A stretch of 64,000 bases of DNA from Pseudomonas sp. ACM7 (GTDB lineage: Bacteria > Pseudomonadota > Gammaproteobacteria > Pseudomonadales > Pseudomonadaceae). The stretch is taken from NCBI RefSeq assembly GCF_004136015.1, contig NZ_CP024866.1, forward strand, positions 1,929,364-1,993,363, written 5' to 3'. A program made the position numbers and the translations under genes. This document shows positions 35,862-46,237 of this stretch, piece after piece (the first letter of the stretch is position 1; each line of letters starts with the position of its first letter). Under the pieces are notes generated by a model. The model searched no databases. It worked only from the letters and a program-made list of their open reading frames with translations, and was not told where the DNA came from.

Positions 35862-36940
35862 TGAATCAGCCTCTGATGCTCACGGCCACACAAAAGGCCG
35901 GCCCCAAAGTCACGATCGCCGTTGGCGCGGTGATCCTCGCTCTGCTGCTGGCGTTGCCGTTGCTGTCGTTGTTGTCGCCGGACAGCACGTTTCACGTCTC
36001 GGCTTACACGCTGACGTTGGTAGGCAAGATTCTCTGCTACGCGATTGTTGCGCTGGCCCTCGATCTGGTCTGGGGTTACGCCGGTCTGTTGTCCCTTGGT
36101 CACGGCTTGTTCTTCGCCCTCGGCGGCTACGCGATGGGCATGTACCTGATGCGCCAGGCCTCGGGCGATGGCTTGCCGGCGTTCATGACCTTTCTGTCGT
36201 GGACTGAATTACCGTGGTACTGGACCGGCACCAGCAGTTTCCTCTGGTCGATGTGTCTGGTGGTGCTGGCGCCGGGGTTGCTGGCGCTGGTATTCGGCTT
36301 CTTCGCCTTCCGCTCACGGATCAAGGGCGTGTATTTCTCGATCATGACCCAAGCCCTGACCTTTGCCGGGATGCTGCTGTTCTTCCGCAACGAAACCGGG
36401 TTTGGCGGCAACAACGGCTTTACCAACTTCCGCACCATTCTTGGCTTTGGCATCACCGAACCGGGCACTCGTGCGGTGCTGTTTTTCGCCACGGTGGTGT
36501 TGCTGGTGGCGAGCCTGTTCATTGGTTGGCGCCTGGCGCAGAGCAAGTTCGGTCGCGTGTTGACCGCCCTGCGGGATGCGGAAAACCGCCTGATGTTCTG
36601 CGGTTACGACCCGCGCGGTTTCAAGCTGTTCGTCTGGGTCTTGAGCGCAGTGTTGTGCGGCTTGGCCGGTGCGCTGTACGTGCCGCAAGTCGGCATCATC
36701 AACCCGAGCGAAATGTCACCGACCAATTCCATTGAAGCCGCCGTGTGGGTGGCGCTGGGTGGTCGCGGCACGCTGATCGGCCCGCTGCTCGGCGCCGGCG
36801 TGGTCAACGGGATGAAGAGCTGGTTCACCGTGGCCTTCCCGGAATACTGGCTGTTCTTCCTCGGTGCGCTGTTCATCGTCGTGACCTTGTACCTGCCCAA
36901 AGGCGTGATCGGTTTGCTGAAAAAAAGGGGTGAGCAATGA
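35861..36940 (+). CDS. urtC: Urea ABC transporter, permease UrtC
   Basis: UrtC is the LivM-type partner of UrtB in the inner membrane. The 359-residue product has about ten hydrophobic helices, with LDLVWGYAGLLSLGHGLFFA near residue 67 and GRVLTALRDAENRLMFCGYD, the loop that docks to the ATPases. WLF...LFIVVTLYLPKGVIGL closes the protein. It overlaps urtB by one base and urtD by four, showing strict operon coupling. Confidence 0.95.
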   Translation: MNQPLMLTATQKAGPKVTIAVGAVILALLLALPLLSLLSPDSTFHVSAYTLTLVGKILCYAIVALALDLVWGYAGLLSLGHGLFFALGGYAMGMYLMRQASGDGLPAFMTFLSWTELPWYWTGTSSFLWSMCLVVLAPGLLALVFGFFAFRSRIKGVYFSIMTQALTFAGMLLFFRNETGFGGNNGFTNFRTILGFGITEPGTRAVLFFATVVLLVASLFIGWRLAQSKFGRVLTALRDAENRLMFCGYDPRGFKLFVWVLSAVLCGLAGALYVPQVGIINPSEMSPTNSIEAAVWVALGGRGTLIGPLLGAGVVNGMKSWFTVAFPEYWLFFLGALFIVVTLYLPKGVIGLLKKRGEQ

Positions 36941-37809
36941 GAGTGACTGCGACGGCTGAATTCATGCTCGAACCGGCGTTTTTTCCGCCACTGGAACCCA
37001 ACCGGGACGCCGGCAGCAGCCGCGACGCCATCGGCCTCGGTCAACGCGTCGGCCCCGGCCTGAATACGCGCCACGGCACGATCCTGACGCTTGAAGACAT
37101 CAGCGTCAGCTTCGATGGTTTCAAGGCGCTGAACGATCTGAACCTGTACATCGGCGTCGGCGAATTGCGCTGCATCATCGGCCCCAACGGCGCGGGCAAG
37201 ACCACGCTGATGGACGTGATCACCGGCAAGACTCGCCCCAGTCACGGCAAGGCCTGGTTCGGTGAAACCCTCGACCTGACGCAGATGAGCGAAGTGCAAA
37301 TCGCCCAGGCCGGCATCGGTCGCAAGTTCCAGAAGCCGACAGTGTTCGAAGCCTTGAGCGTTTTTGAAAACCTGGAGCTGGCGCAAAAAACCGACAAATC
37401 GGTGTGGGCCAGCCTGCGGGCTCGCCTGAGTGGCGAACAGAAAGATCGCATCAGCGAAGTGCTGGAGACCATTCGCCTGACCACGTCGGTCAATCGACCG
37501 GCGGGCTTGTTGTCCCACGGTCAGAAGCAGTTTCTGGAAATCGGCATGTTGCTGATGCAGGACCCGCAGCTGTTGCTGCTCGACGAGCCGGTAGCGGGCA
37601 TGACCGACACCGAGACCGAGTTCACCGCCGAATTGTTCAAGAGCCTGGCGGGCAAGCATTCGCTGATGGTGGTGGAACACGACATGGGCTTCGTCGGCTC
37701 CATCGCCGACCACGTCACCGTGTTGCACCAGGGCAGCGTGTTGGCCGAAGGGTCGCTGGAGCAGGTGCAGGACAACGAGCGTGTGATCGAGGTTTATCTC
37801 GGCCGCTAA
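36937..37809 (+). CDS. urtD: Urea ABC transporter, ATPase UrtD
   Basis: UrtD is the LivG-type ATPase of the importer. The 290 residues include a 48-residue front extension not needed for the ATPase fold, then Walker A (GPNGAGKTT near residue 88), signature LSHGQKQ, Walker B LLLLDEPVAGM and switch His in VVEHDMGFV. The start overlaps urtC by four bases. An internal start is possible, since the front extension is low in conserved-looking residues, but the overlap favours 36937. Confidence 0.93.
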   Translation: MRVTATAEFMLEPAFFPPLEPNRDAGSSRDAIGLGQRVGPGLNTRHGTILTLEDISVSFDGFKALNDLNLYIGVGELRCIIGPNGAGKTTLMDVITGKTRPSHGKAWFGETLDLTQMSEVQIAQAGIGRKFQKPTVFEALSVFENLELAQKTDKSVWASLRARLSGEQKDRISEVLETIRLTTSVNRPAGLLSHGQKQFLEIGMLLMQDPQLLLLDEPVAGMTDTETEFTAELFKSLAGKHSLMVVEHDMGFVGSIADHVTVLHQGSVLAEGSLEQVQDNERVIEVYLGR

Positions 37810-37830
37810 GGCCAGTTGAGGACTGCTCTA

Positions 37831-37920
37831 TGTGGGAGCGGGCTTGCTCGCGAAAGCGGTGTGTCAGTCAACTCATATGTTGAATGTGAGTCCGCCTTCG
37901 CGAGCAAGCCCGCTCCCACA
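37831..37920. repeat. REPIN between urtD and urtE
   Basis: TGTGGGAGCGGGCTTGCTCG at 37831 is mirrored by CGAGCAAGCCCGCTCCCACA ending at 37920. It splits two ATPase genes that must be made together, 22 bases before the urtE start. Confidence 0.9.
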
Positions 37921-37941
37921 GGGGACTGAGGAGAATTTGAA

Positions 37942-38640
37942 ATGCTGCAAGTCGACAAGCTGCATCAGTATTACGGCGGTAGTCACATCCTGCGCGGCCT
38001 GACGTTTGACGTGAAGGTCGGCGAAGTCACCTGCCTGCTCGGCCGTAACGGCGTCGGCAAGACCACCCTGCTCAAGTGCCTGATGGGTTTGTTGCCGGCC
38101 AAAGAAGGCGCGGTGAACTGGGAAGGCAAACCGATTACCACGTTCAAGCCACACCAGCGGGTTCACGCAGGGATCGCTTACGTGCCTCAGGGTCGGGAAA
38201 TTTTCGGCCGGCTGACCGTGGAAGAAAACCTGTTGATGGGCCTGTCGCGATTTCCCGGTGCTGAAGCCAAGGAAGTCCCGGCGTTCATCTACGAGCTGTT
38301 TCCGGTGCTGCTGCAGATGAAGCAGCGGCGAGGCGGTGACTTGTCCGGTGGCCAGCAGCAGCAATTGGCGATCGGCCGAGCGTTGGCCAGCCGTCCACGC
38401 CTGCTGATTCTCGACGAGCCCACCGAAGGCATCCAGCCATCTGTGATCAAGGAAATCGGCGCCGTGATCAAGAAGCTCGCAGCCCGTGGCGACATGGCAA
38501 TTCTGCTGGTAGAGCAGTTTTACGATTTCGCCGCCGAACTGGCCGATCAGTACCTGGTGATGTCCCGGGGCGAAATCGTGCAACAGGGTCGCGGAGAAAA
38601 TATGGAGGCCGAGGGTGTACGCGGTCTGGTTACGATATAA
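37942..38640 (+). CDS. urtE: Urea ABC transporter, ATPase UrtE
   Basis: UrtE is the LivF-type ATPase that pairs with UrtD. The 232-residue protein begins MLQVDKLHQYYGGSHILRG and has Walker A (GRNGVGKTT), signature LSGGQQQQ, Walker B LLILDEPTEGIQPS and LLVEQFYDFA, matching UrtE rather than amino-acid transporters. GGAG precedes the ATG by nine bases. ureD follows after 43 bases, tying urea uptake to urease maturation. Confidence 0.95.
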   Translation: MLQVDKLHQYYGGSHILRGLTFDVKVGEVTCLLGRNGVGKTTLLKCLMGLLPAKEGAVNWEGKPITTFKPHQRVHAGIAYVPQGREIFGRLTVEENLLMGLSRFPGAEAKEVPAFIYELFPVLLQMKQRRGGDLSGGQQQQLAIGRALASRPRLLILDEPTEGIQPSVIKEIGAVIKKLAARGDMAILLVEQFYDFAAELADQYLVMSRGEIVQQGRGENMEAEGVRGLVTI

Positions 38641-38683
38641 GGCTACGATCTAATCTGTAGCGTCCCAACGATAATTAGAAGCC

Positions 38684-39523
38684 ATGAATTTACCTGTTCC
38701 CACTGCCCTGTTTACCCCGAGCTGGCACGCCGAGCTGGAACTCGGCTACGCCCGATTCGGCGACAGTACGCGCCCGGTTCAGCGCCGCCACAAAGGCCCG
38801 CTGCGGGTGCAGAAGCACCTGTATGCCGAAGGGCCGGAGGTTTGCCAGCACATCATCGTGCACCCGCCCGGCGGGATTGCCGGGGGTGATCGGCTGGACA
38901 TCTCGACCAGTGTCGGCCGCGATGCCTGGGCGCAAATCACCAGCCCCGGCGCGGCCAAGTGGTATCGCGCAGCGGGGCCCGCTTATCAGAAGCTCGACTT
39001 GAAAGTAGCTGCCGGCGCGACACTGGAATGGCTGCCGCAAGAGACGATTATCTTCAGCGACGCCCAGGCAGAGCTCAGCACTTCGATTGATCTGGAAGGC
39101 GATGCTCGGTTGTTTTACTGGGACGTTGTGGCGCTGGGCAGGCCGGCCAGCGGCGAGCGTTTCGACCTCGGCCATTTTCAGGCGCAGCTGGACATCCGCC
39201 GCGACGGTCAGTTGCTCTGGCATGAACGCCAGCGCATTGTCGGAGGCGATGGTTTGCTTGATTCGCCGATTGGCCTGGATGGGCAACCGGTGTTTGCGAC
39301 GTTGTGGGTGACTGGGGAGGTTGAGAGTGAATTGCTGGAGAGGTGCCGTGCTCTGCCCAACGAGGTGCGCGGAGATCTGACGCAATTGCCGGGGCTTCTG
39401 ATTGCACGGTGCCTGGCCAGTGAAGCGCTGCTGGCGCGGGGCTGGCTGATTGATTTGTGGCGATTGCTCAGGCCGGTGTTACTTGGCCGGGAAGCGGTCC
39501 CACCCAGAATATGGAGCACCTGA
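38684..39523 (+). CDS. ureD: Urease accessory protein UreD
   Basis: UreD (UreH) scaffolds delivery of nickel to apo-urease with UreF and UreG. The 279-residue product contains the family blocks [32 protein letters not shown] and [11 protein letters not shown]. It lacks a signal peptide and works in the cytoplasm. It sits between urtE and ureA, the usual start of pseudomonad urease clusters, while its partners ureE, ureF and ureG are 19 kb downstream. Confidence 0.95.
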   Translation: MNLPVPTALFTPSWHAELELGYARFGDSTRPVQRRHKGPLRVQKHLYAEGPEVCQHIIVHPPGGIAGGDRLDISTSVGRDAWAQITSPGAAKWYRAAGPAYQKLDLKVAAGATLEWLPQETIIFSDAQAELSTSIDLEGDARLFYWDVVALGRPASGERFDLGHFQAQLDIRRDGQLLWHERQRIVGGDGLLDSPIGLDGQPVFATLWVTGEVESELLERCRALPNEVRGDLTQLPGLLIARCLASEALLARGWLIDLWRLLRPVLLGREAVPPRIWST

Positions 39524-39536
39524 AATGCGATACAAA

Positions 39537-39641
39537 TGTGGGAGCGGGCTTGCTCGCGAATGCGGTGTGTCAGTCAGCATTAATGTCGCCTGACACACCG
39601 CATTCGCGAGCAAGTCGAATCGTCGCACCGCCGCTCCCACA
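39537..39641. repeat. Asymmetric REPIN between ureD and ureA
   Basis: The left arm is the ordinary TGTGGGAGCGGGCTTGCTCG form. The right arm carries an extra block, GTCGAATCGTCGCACCGC, inside GCGAGCAA...GCTCCCACA. The same extra block occurs in both arms of the element at 48723, so this copy looks like a hybrid of two REP variants. Confidence 0.85.
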
Positions 39642-39694
39642 GGTTATGTATTCACAGATCCAATAACTTTATCTGCCCAGATGGATTCCAAACG

Positions 39695-39997
39695 ATGGAC
39701 CTGACCCCACGCGAAAAAGACAAGCTGCTGATCTTCACTGCTGGCCTCGTGGCCGAGCGGCGTTTGGCGCGCGGCGTGAAACTCAACTACCCGGAAGCCA
39801 TGGCCTACATTTCCGCCGCGCTGCTCGAAGGCGCCCGTGACGGCCGCACCGTGGCCGAGCTGATGCACTTCGGCACCACCCTGCTCAGCCGCGAACAAGT
39901 GATGGAAGGCATCCCGGAAATGATCCCGGAGATCCAGGTCGAAGCGACCTTTCCCGACGGCACCAAACTGGTCACCGTTCACCAACCGATCGCCTGA
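39695..39997 (+). CDS. ureA: Urease gamma subunit
   Basis: UreA is the small structural subunit of the nickel urease that splits urea into ammonia and carbamate. The 100-residue protein is full length and shows [39 protein letters not shown] and VTVHQPI at the end. It starts the structural part of the cluster; two acetyltransferase genes separate it from ureB, an arrangement also found in other pseudomonads. Confidence 0.97.
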   Translation: MDLTPREKDKLLIFTAGLVAERRLARGVKLNYPEAMAYISAALLEGARDGRTVAELMHFGTTLLSREQVMEGIPEMIPEIQVEATFPDGTKLVTVHQPIA

Positions 39998-40006
39998 GGC
40001 CGCGCC

Positions 40007-40540
40007 ATGACTTACAACATCCGCGATGCAGCGCATGCCGACTTGCCGGCGATCCGCGACATCTACAACGACGCCGTGCTCAACACCACGGCCATCTGGA
40101 ACGAACAGGCCGTGGATTTGGGTAACCGCCAGGCCTGGTTCAGCGCCCGGCAATCCCAGGGCTACCCGATTTTGGTGATCGTCGAAGGCGACAACACGGT
40201 GCTGGGCTACGCTTCATTCGGTGACTGGCGGCCGTTCGACGGGTTCCGCCACACCGTCGAGCACTCGGTTTACGTGCGCAGCGACCAGCGTGGCAATGGT
40301 CTCGGCCCGCAATTGATGACCGCGTTGATCGAGCGCGCCAAAGGCTGTGGAAAACACGTGATGGTCGCCGCCATCGAAAGCGGTAACGCCTCTTCTATTC
40401 GCCTGCATGAACGAGCCGGTTTCGTGACGACCGGCCAGATGCCTCAGGTGGGCACCAAGTTCGGTCGCTGGCTGGACCTGACCTTTATGCAACTGACCCT
40501 CAATCCTGGCGCGGAACCGCCGACCGCCAACAAGGAGTAA
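40007..40540 (+). CDS. GNAT N-acetyltransferase, phosphinothricin/Met-sulfone acetyltransferase type
   Basis: The 177-residue enzyme moves acetyl from acetyl-CoA to an amine. It has the PAT-like pattern: IRDIYNDAVLNTTAIWNE near the start, GYASFGDWRPFDGFRHTVEHS in the middle, and the CoA loop RSDQRGNGLGPQLMTALIE with NASSIRLHERAGF. Such enzymes acetylate phosphinothricin, methionine sulfone or related amino acids. It lies ten bases after ureA and is probably carried by the urease transcript; no direct role in urea use is known to me. Confidence 0.88.
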   Translation: MTYNIRDAAHADLPAIRDIYNDAVLNTTAIWNEQAVDLGNRQAWFSARQSQGYPILVIVEGDNTVLGYASFGDWRPFDGFRHTVEHSVYVRSDQRGNGLGPQLMTALIERAKGCGKHVMVAAIESGNASSIRLHERAGFVTTGQMPQVGTKFGRWLDLTFMQLTLNPGAEPPTANKE

Positions 40541-41079
<539 letters not shown>

Positions 41080-41080
<1 letters not shown>

Positions 41081-41388
41081 TGATTCCTGGTGAATACCAG
41101 ATCCAGCCCGGTGACATCGAACTCAACGTTGGCCGCCGCACCCTCAGCCTGAAAGTGGCCAACAGCGGTGACCGGCCGATTCAGGTCGGCTCGCATTACC
41201 ACTTTTTCGAAACCAACGATGCGCTGACATTCGACCGCGCCGCCAGCCGCGGCATGCGCCTGAACATCCCTGCCGGCACCGCCGTGCGCTTCGAACCGGG
41301 ACAGAGCCGCGAGGTCGAGCTGGTAGACCTGGCCGGGCATCGCCGAGTGTTCGGGTTTGCCGGCAGGATCATGGGTGACCTCGACTGA
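41080..41388 (+). CDS. ureB: Urease beta subunit
   Basis: UreB is the second structural subunit of urease. The 102-residue protein begins [19 protein letters not shown] and includes the strongly conserved [12 protein letters not shown] and [18 protein letters not shown] start at the ATG at 41080, which overlaps the preceding stop (TGATG). A REPIN lies between it and ureC. Confidence 0.97.
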
Positions 41389-41405
41389 AAGATGCGGCGC
41401 TCCCA

Positions 41406-41490
41406 AAAGATCGCAGCCTCGCTCCGCTCGACAGCTCCTACAGGAAAACGCGGTCCCCTGTAGGAGTTGTCGAGCGGAGCGAGGCTGCGA
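41406..41490. repeat. REPIN between ureB and ureC
   Basis: AAAGATCGCAGCCTCGCTCC and GGAGCGAGGCTGCGAT form the outer arms; CTCCTACAGG and CCTGTAGGAG face each other at the centre. It is of the GTAGGAGCTG family, unlike the other three palindromes of the urt-ure run. Confidence 0.85.
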
Positions 41491-41541
41491 TAGCGAGCTA
41501 TGCGAGCGGTCTTAAATCCAATTGAATCTCAAGGCAAGCGC

Positions 41542-43242
41542 ATGAAAATCTCAGGACAAGCCTACGCCGACATGTTCGGCCCCACCGTCGGTGACAAGGT
41601 CCGTCTGGCCGACACCGAGCTGTGGATCGAAGTGGAAAAGGACTTCACCACCTACGGCGAAGAAGTGAAATTCGGCGGCGGTAAAGTCATCCGCGACGGC
41701 CAGGGTCAAAGCCAATTACTCGCCGCAGATGTCGTCGATACGCTGATCACCAACGCGTTGATCATCGACCACTGGGGCATCGTCAAGGCCGACGTCGGCC
41801 TCAAGGACGGCCGCATCGCCGCCATCGGCAAGGCCGGCAACCCGGACATCCAGCCGAACGTGACCATCGCGGTCGGCGCCAGCACCGAAGTCATCGCCGG
41901 TGAAGGCATGATCCTCACCGCGGGCGGCATCGACACGCACATCCATTTCATCTGCCCGCAGCAGATCGAAGAAGCATTGATGAGCGGCGTCACCACCATG
42001 ATCGGCGGCGGCACAGGCCCGGCCACGGGCACCAATGCAACCACCTGCACGTCCGGACCGTGGCACCTGGCGCGGATGCTTCAGGCGGCTGATGCGTTCC
42101 CGATGAACATCGGCCTCACCGGCAAGGGCAATGCTAGCCTGCCAGAGCCGCTGATCGAGCAGGTCAAGGCCGGCGCCATCGGCCTCAAGTTGCACGAAGA
42201 CTGGGGCACTACGCCAGCGAGCATCGACAACTGCCTGAACGTCGCCGACCAGTACGATGTACAAGTGGCGATCCACACCGACACCCTTAACGAATCCGGA
42301 TTCGTCGAAACCACCCTCGCCGCCTTCAAGGGCCGCACCATCCACACCTATCACACCGAAGGCGCCGGTGGCGGCCATGCCCCGGACATCATCAAGGCCT
42401 GCGGCTTTGCCAACGTGCTGCCGAGTTCCACCAACCCGACCCGGCCGTTCACCCGCAACACCATCGACGAACACCTCGACATGCTGATGGTCTGCCATCA
42501 CCTGGACCCAAGCATTGCCGAAGACGTAGCCTTCGCCGAAAGCCGCATCCGCCGCGAAACCATCGCCGCCGAAGACATCCTCCACGACCTCGGTGCGTTC
42601 TCGATGATCAGCTCCGACAGCCAGGCGATGGGCCGCGTTGGCGAAGTGATCACCCGTACCTGGCAGACCGCCGACAAGATGAAAAAACAGCGTGGCCCAT
42701 TGCCCGGTGATGGCGAAGGCAACGACAACTTCCGCGCCAAACGCTACATCGCCAAGTACACGATCAACCCGGCGATCACCCATGGCATCAGCCATGAAGT
42801 GGGTTCCATCGAGGTGGGAAAATGGGCGGATCTGGTGCTGTGGCGCCCGGCGTTTTTTGGCGTGAAACCGACGCTGATCCTCAAGGGTGGCGCGATTGCG
42901 GCCAGCCTGATGGGGGACGCCAACGCCTCGATCCCGACGCCGCAACCGGTGCATTACCGCCCGATGTTCGCCAGTTACGGTGGGTCGCTGCACGCCACCA
43001 GCCTGACCTTCATCAGTCAGGCCGCGCAGGACGCCGGATTGCCCGAAGCCCTGGGTTTGAAGAAGAAAATCGCAGTGGTCAAAGGTTGCCGCGAGGTGCA
43101 GAAAACCGATCTGATCCACAACGACTATCTGCCGAACATCGACGTCGATCCACAGACCTATCAAGTCAAGGCCGATGGCGTGCTGTTGTGGTGTGAGCCG
43201 GCAGAAACCCTGCCGATGGCCCAACGGTATTTCCTGTTCTGA
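41542..43242 (+). CDS. ureC: Urease alpha subunit (catalytic)
   Basis: UreC carries the dinuclear nickel site. The 566-residue protein has every active-site residue: His133 and His135 (DTHIHFI), the lysine to be carbamylated Lys216 (GLKLHEDWG), His245 and His271, Cys318-His319 (MVCHHLD) and Asp359, each one position off the Klebsiella numbering. AAGG lies seven bases before the ATG at 41542; the open frame upstream of it is REP-derived sequence. The enzyme should be active once UreDEFG load nickel. Confidence 0.98.
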   Translation: MKISGQAYADMFGPTVGDKVRLADTELWIEVEKDFTTYGEEVKFGGGKVIRDGQGQSQLLAADVVDTLITNALIIDHWGIVKADVGLKDGRIAAIGKAGNPDIQPNVTIAVGASTEVIAGEGMILTAGGIDTHIHFICPQQIEEALMSGVTTMIGGGTGPATGTNATTCTSGPWHLARMLQAADAFPMNIGLTGKGNASLPEPLIEQVKAGAIGLKLHEDWGTTPASIDNCLNVADQYDVQVAIHTDTLNESGFVETTLAAFKGRTIHTYHTEGAGGGHAPDIIKACGFANVLPSSTNPTRPFTRNTIDEHLDMLMVCHHLDPSIAEDVAFAESRIRRETIAAEDILHDLGAFSMISSDSQAMGRVGEVITRTWQTADKMKKQRGPLPGDGEGNDNFRAKRYIAKYTINPAITHGISHEVGSIEVGKWADLVLWRPAFFGVKPTLILKGGAIAASLMGDANASIPTPQPVHYRPMFASYGGSLHATSLTFISQAAQDAGLPEALGLKKKIAVVKGCREVQKTDLIHNDYLPNIDVDPQTYQVKADGVLLWCEPAETLPMAQRYFLF

Positions 43243-43380
43243 ATCCGCAAGGCCCGACTTCAAGCGGCACCAGCCCTGAGGTCGGATTTGCCCCGGTTCG
43301 AGCGCCATCCGGAGTATTCGCTAACGTCAGATATGGGGCTAAGATGCCTCACCCGCCCTTTGCGCTTAAGGTAAACGCCC

Positions 43381-44508
43381 ATGCGCCTCAGTGATTTCAT
43401 CGCCCAGCACGTAGACCGTATCGTCGATGAATGGGAACAGTTCGCCAGTACCATCACCCCGGCAGCCGAAAACATGGACCGAGTAGCCTTGCGCGACCAC
43501 GCCAGGGCGATTCTGCTCGCCGCCGCCCGGGACATGACCAAGCCCCAGACCGCCAGCGAACAGCTCGCCAAAGCCAAGGGTGAAGGCCCGGAAAAAACCC
43601 CAAGCCTGGACGAAGCCGGTGCCAGCCATGGTGAATTGCGCCACACCGTGGGTTTCGATCTGGTGCAGATGACCAGCGAATTCCGCCACCTGCGTGCTTG
43701 TGTGATTCGCCTGTGGGTCGACAGCCTGGAGTCGCCGGACCTGGCCTACTTCCAGGACATGATCCGTTTCAACGAAGCGATCGATGAAGCCCTCGCCGAA
43801 TCGACGGCGGCCTATGCCGAGCAGGTCAATCGCTCACGGGATATTTTCCTGGCAATCCTCGGCCACGACCTGCGCGCGCCGCTGCAAGCGATCAGCATGT
43901 CCACAGAGTTGCTGCTGCGCAAAGCGCCGCTAGAAGGCGATGCGCTGACCTGCGCGATCAATATCAAGCGCGGCGCGCGGCACATGGCGGTGATGGTCAG
44001 CGATTTGCTGGAGCTTGTGCGCAGTCGCCTGGGCAAGAGCCTGCCAGTCGAACCGGCGCCCATGGACTTGGCCGATGCGACGCACACGGCGATTGCCGAA
44101 GCCTGCGCCGGTAACCCGGAGTGCGATCCGACGGTGAACGTGCAGGGAGATACCCGAGGCGTCTGGGATGCCGGACGGCTTGGTCAACTCCTGCAAAACC
44201 TGATCGGTAATGCGTTACAGCATGGTTTGAACAAGCGCGATGTGACGGTCACCCTCAGCGGCGAACCTGACGCGGTTCGCCTGACGGTGCATAACTATGG
44301 TGTTCCAATTCCTGAGGATGCTATCGGCACGATCTTCGATCCACTGGTGCGCAGCGCCGACGAAGAGCTCGGCCAGCCATCCACCAGCCTCGGTTTGGGC
44401 CTGTTTATCGTCAAGGAAGTGGTCAACGCCCATTCCGGGACGATCGAGGTCAGCTCGAACGAGACCGATGGCACGCTGTTTACCGTGGTGTTGCCCAGAA
44501 AGGTGTGA
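43381..44508 (+). CDS. Soluble sensor histidine kinase with RsbRD-like N-terminal domain
   Basis: The 375-residue protein has no membrane helix. Residues 1-145 form a helical sensor region of the RsbRD_N type (MRLSDFIAQHVDRIVDEWE). The kinase core follows: H-box ILGHDLRAPLQA with His162, N-box LLQNLIGNALQHG near 270, and G-boxes VHNYGVPIPEDAIG and STSLGLGLFIVKEVV. It should autophosphorylate His162 and pass phosphate to a response regulator, but none is next to it, so the partner is unknown. It starts 138 bases after ureC behind no obvious terminator. Confidence 0.88.
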   Translation: MRLSDFIAQHVDRIVDEWEQFASTITPAAENMDRVALRDHARAILLAAARDMTKPQTASEQLAKAKGEGPEKTPSLDEAGASHGELRHTVGFDLVQMTSEFRHLRACVIRLWVDSLESPDLAYFQDMIRFNEAIDEALAESTAAYAEQVNRSRDIFLAILGHDLRAPLQAISMSTELLLRKAPLEGDALTCAINIKRGARHMAVMVSDLLELVRSRLGKSLPVEPAPMDLADATHTAIAEACAGNPECDPTVNVQGDTRGVWDAGRLGQLLQNLIGNALQHGLNKRDVTVTLSGEPDAVRLTVHNYGVPIPEDAIGTIFDPLVRSADEELGQPSTSLGLGLFIVKEVVNAHSGTIEVSSNETDGTLFTVVLPRKV

Positions 44509-44532
44509 TGCCGGGAGACCGCGTTATCGTTC

Positions 44533-44627
44533 TTCGCGAGCAAGCCCGCTCCCACAGGTGATTTTCTGTGAACACAAGATTTGTGCACGCCAGCGATCTA
44601 CTGTGGGAGCGGGCTTGCTCGCGAAAG
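44533..44627. repeat. REPIN after the histidine kinase
   Basis: TTCGCGAGCAAGCCCGCTCC and GGAGCGGGCTTGCTCGCGAA face each other, about 45 bases apart, in the convergent gap between the kinase gene and cbpM. Confidence 0.88.
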
Positions 44628-44661
44628 CGGACTGGCAGGCGCCACAAAAACATCAGAACGA

Positions 44662-44967
44662 TTACTCAACCACCAACCGCCCCAACCGCTGCTTGAGCAT
44701 ACGGTTCTCGGCCCGCAGTTGCTGGACCTCTTCAAGCAGGTCGAGCGCCAGGGCGACGCCTTCCCATTCCAGCTCCAGATCGTGCCGCAGCTTCGCGGCA
44801 CGTTTGGCCAGCGCCAACTCATAATCGTTGAAACGCCAATCCTTGGGCTGGTTGCCCTGAGGTTCGAGGATGCCGTGTTCGACGATTTCGATCACGTAGA
44901 CGTCCGACAGGTCGGTCGCCTCACAGAATTCTGCCATGTCCAGTTGAACGATCAGGGGGTTGCTCAT
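44662..44967 (-). CDS. cbpM: Chaperone modulator CbpM
   Basis: CbpM binds the J-domain of CbpA and blocks both its co-chaperone and DNA-binding roles. The 101-residue product shows the family form: an acidic front (DMAEFCEATDLSDVYVIEIVEHGILEP split over residues 7-35), then a MerR-like helix and a C-terminal coiled coil (EEVQQLRAENRMLKQRL). It follows cbpA by 23 bases on the same strand with GGAG before the ATG, so the regulator is co-made with its target. Confidence 0.92.
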   Translation of the reverse strand: MSNPLIVQLDMAEFCEATDLSDVYVIEIVEHGILEPQGNQPKDWRFNDYELALAKRAAKLRHDLELEWEGVALALDLLEEVQQLRAENRMLKQRLGRLVVE

Positions 44968-44990
44968 GATGGGCTACTCCGTCTCTTGGA

Positions 44991-45938
44991 TCAGAAGTGT
45001 TCTCTGGGGTTGAAAGCCGCTTTTTTCGCCAGTTCCTGCCACAACGCCTTGACCTCGTCGTCCGAGGCGTTAGGCATGACGGCCTTGAGTTGTACAAACA
45101 GATAACCGCGATGGCCGGCCTTGTTCATCAAGCCGTGGCCCTTGGCGCGCATGCGCTGGCCATTCTGACTGCCGGCCGGAACCTTGAGGTTGATCTTGCC
45201 CGTCAGGGTCGGCACGGCAACTTCGGCGCCCAACGCCAATTCCCACGGAGCCAACGGCAAGGTAATGATCAGGTTCTCGCCTTCGACGTCGAACTTGGGG
45301 TGCGGCGCAAAGCGAATGATCAAGAACAAGTCGCCATTGGCCCCGCCACCAGTGCCCGGTGCACCCTGGCCCTTGAGGCGGATGCGCTCGCCGTCGGTCA
45401 CGCCGGCCGGGATCTTCACGTTCAGGCTTTTGCTGGTGTTGCTGACATGCTGGCCGGCAGCATTGTACTGCGGCACCTGGAAGGTGACCTTCTTCGATTC
45501 GTTCGAGAGGGTTTCTTCCAGAAAAATCCCAAGTTCCATTTCCACGTCTTGCCCTCGACGTCCGGCGCTACGGCCCGACTGTCCACCACCAAAACCAGGG
45601 CCACGGTTGCCGAAAATCGAACTGAAGAAGTCCGAAAAATCGCCTGTGTCCTGACCACCGCCGAAACCGCCTGCGCCACGACCCTGCCAACCCGGCGGGC
45701 CCTGGAACGGTTGGCCGTGCTGGCCGTATTTGCGCAAGTCGTCGTATTCGGCGCGCTTGTCGGCGCTTTTCAGCGCTTCATAGGCTTCCGAGGCGTCTTT
45801 GAATTTGGACTCGGCGTCCTTTTCCTTGCTGACGTCCGGGTGATACTTGCGCGCCAGCTTGCGATAGGCGGCCTTGATCGTCTTATCGTCCGCGGTCGGT
45901 TCCACACCGAGAATCTTGTAATAGTCTTTGAAGTCCAT
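44991..45938 (-). CDS. cbpA: Curved DNA-binding protein CbpA (DnaJ family)
   Basis: CbpA is a J-domain co-chaperone of DnaK that also binds curved DNA in stationary phase. The 315-residue protein has a J-domain ([19 protein letters not shown], with HPD in YHPDVSK), a Gly/Phe linker ([12 protein letters not shown]) and two C-terminal DnaJ substrate-binding folds without a zinc domain, the CbpA layout. A sigma-32-like promoter lies about 175 bases upstream at 46114. cbpM follows in the same operon. Confidence 0.94.
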   Translation of the reverse strand: MDFKDYYKILGVEPTADDKTIKAAYRKLARKYHPDVSKEKDAESKFKDASEAYEALKSADKRAEYDDLRKYGQHGQPFQGPPGWQGRGAGGFGGGQDTGDFSDFFSSIFGNRGPGFGGGQSGRSAGRRGQDVEMELGIFLEETLSNESKKVTFQVPQYNAAGQHVSNTSKSLNVKIPAGVTDGERIRLKGQGAPGTGGGANGDLFLIIRFAPHPKFDVEGENLIITLPLAPWELALGAEVAVPTLTGKINLKVPAGSQNGQRMRAKGHGLMNKAGHRGYLFVQLKAVMPNASDDEVKALWQELAKKAAFNPREHF

Positions 45939-46113
45939 CTAAGGATCACCATCCGTTATCGATATCGCGCCACCACCGGCAGCATGCGCTTATTGGCAGC
46001 CGCCAGGTTGACCGATCTCAAGGTTGTGACCGGGCAGCGCATCAGAAGTTTATATCGGCAGCGGTGGGCGGTTCTTGCGACCGTCCGATGGCTGCCAGGC
46101 CCAATGCAGACAA

Positions 46114-46141
46114 GTTTGGGGCATCGGGGCATCTTATCAAG
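46114..46141 (-). promoter_or_regulatory. Possible sigma-32 heat-shock promoter for cbpA-cbpM
   Basis: On the minus strand CTTGATA (46135-46141) is followed by 13 bases and CCCCAAAC (46114-46121), close to the heat-shock consensus CTTGAA...CCCCAT. The leader to cbpA would be about 165 bases. The rest of the 300-base gap to the divergent yegD-like gene shows no gene. Confidence 0.4.
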
Positions 46142-46237
46142 GCGCTAATCGCTGAGATTTAGCGGATAGTCGGCCTTCGAATCTGCGCCGCACTGACATA
46201 CACTGCGCGGCCGTTTTTTAACCGGAACTCGAAAGAC

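Noticed and set aside
41716..43308. 530-codon frame antisense to ureC
   Set aside because: Shadow of a strongly conserved gene with every urease active-site residue.
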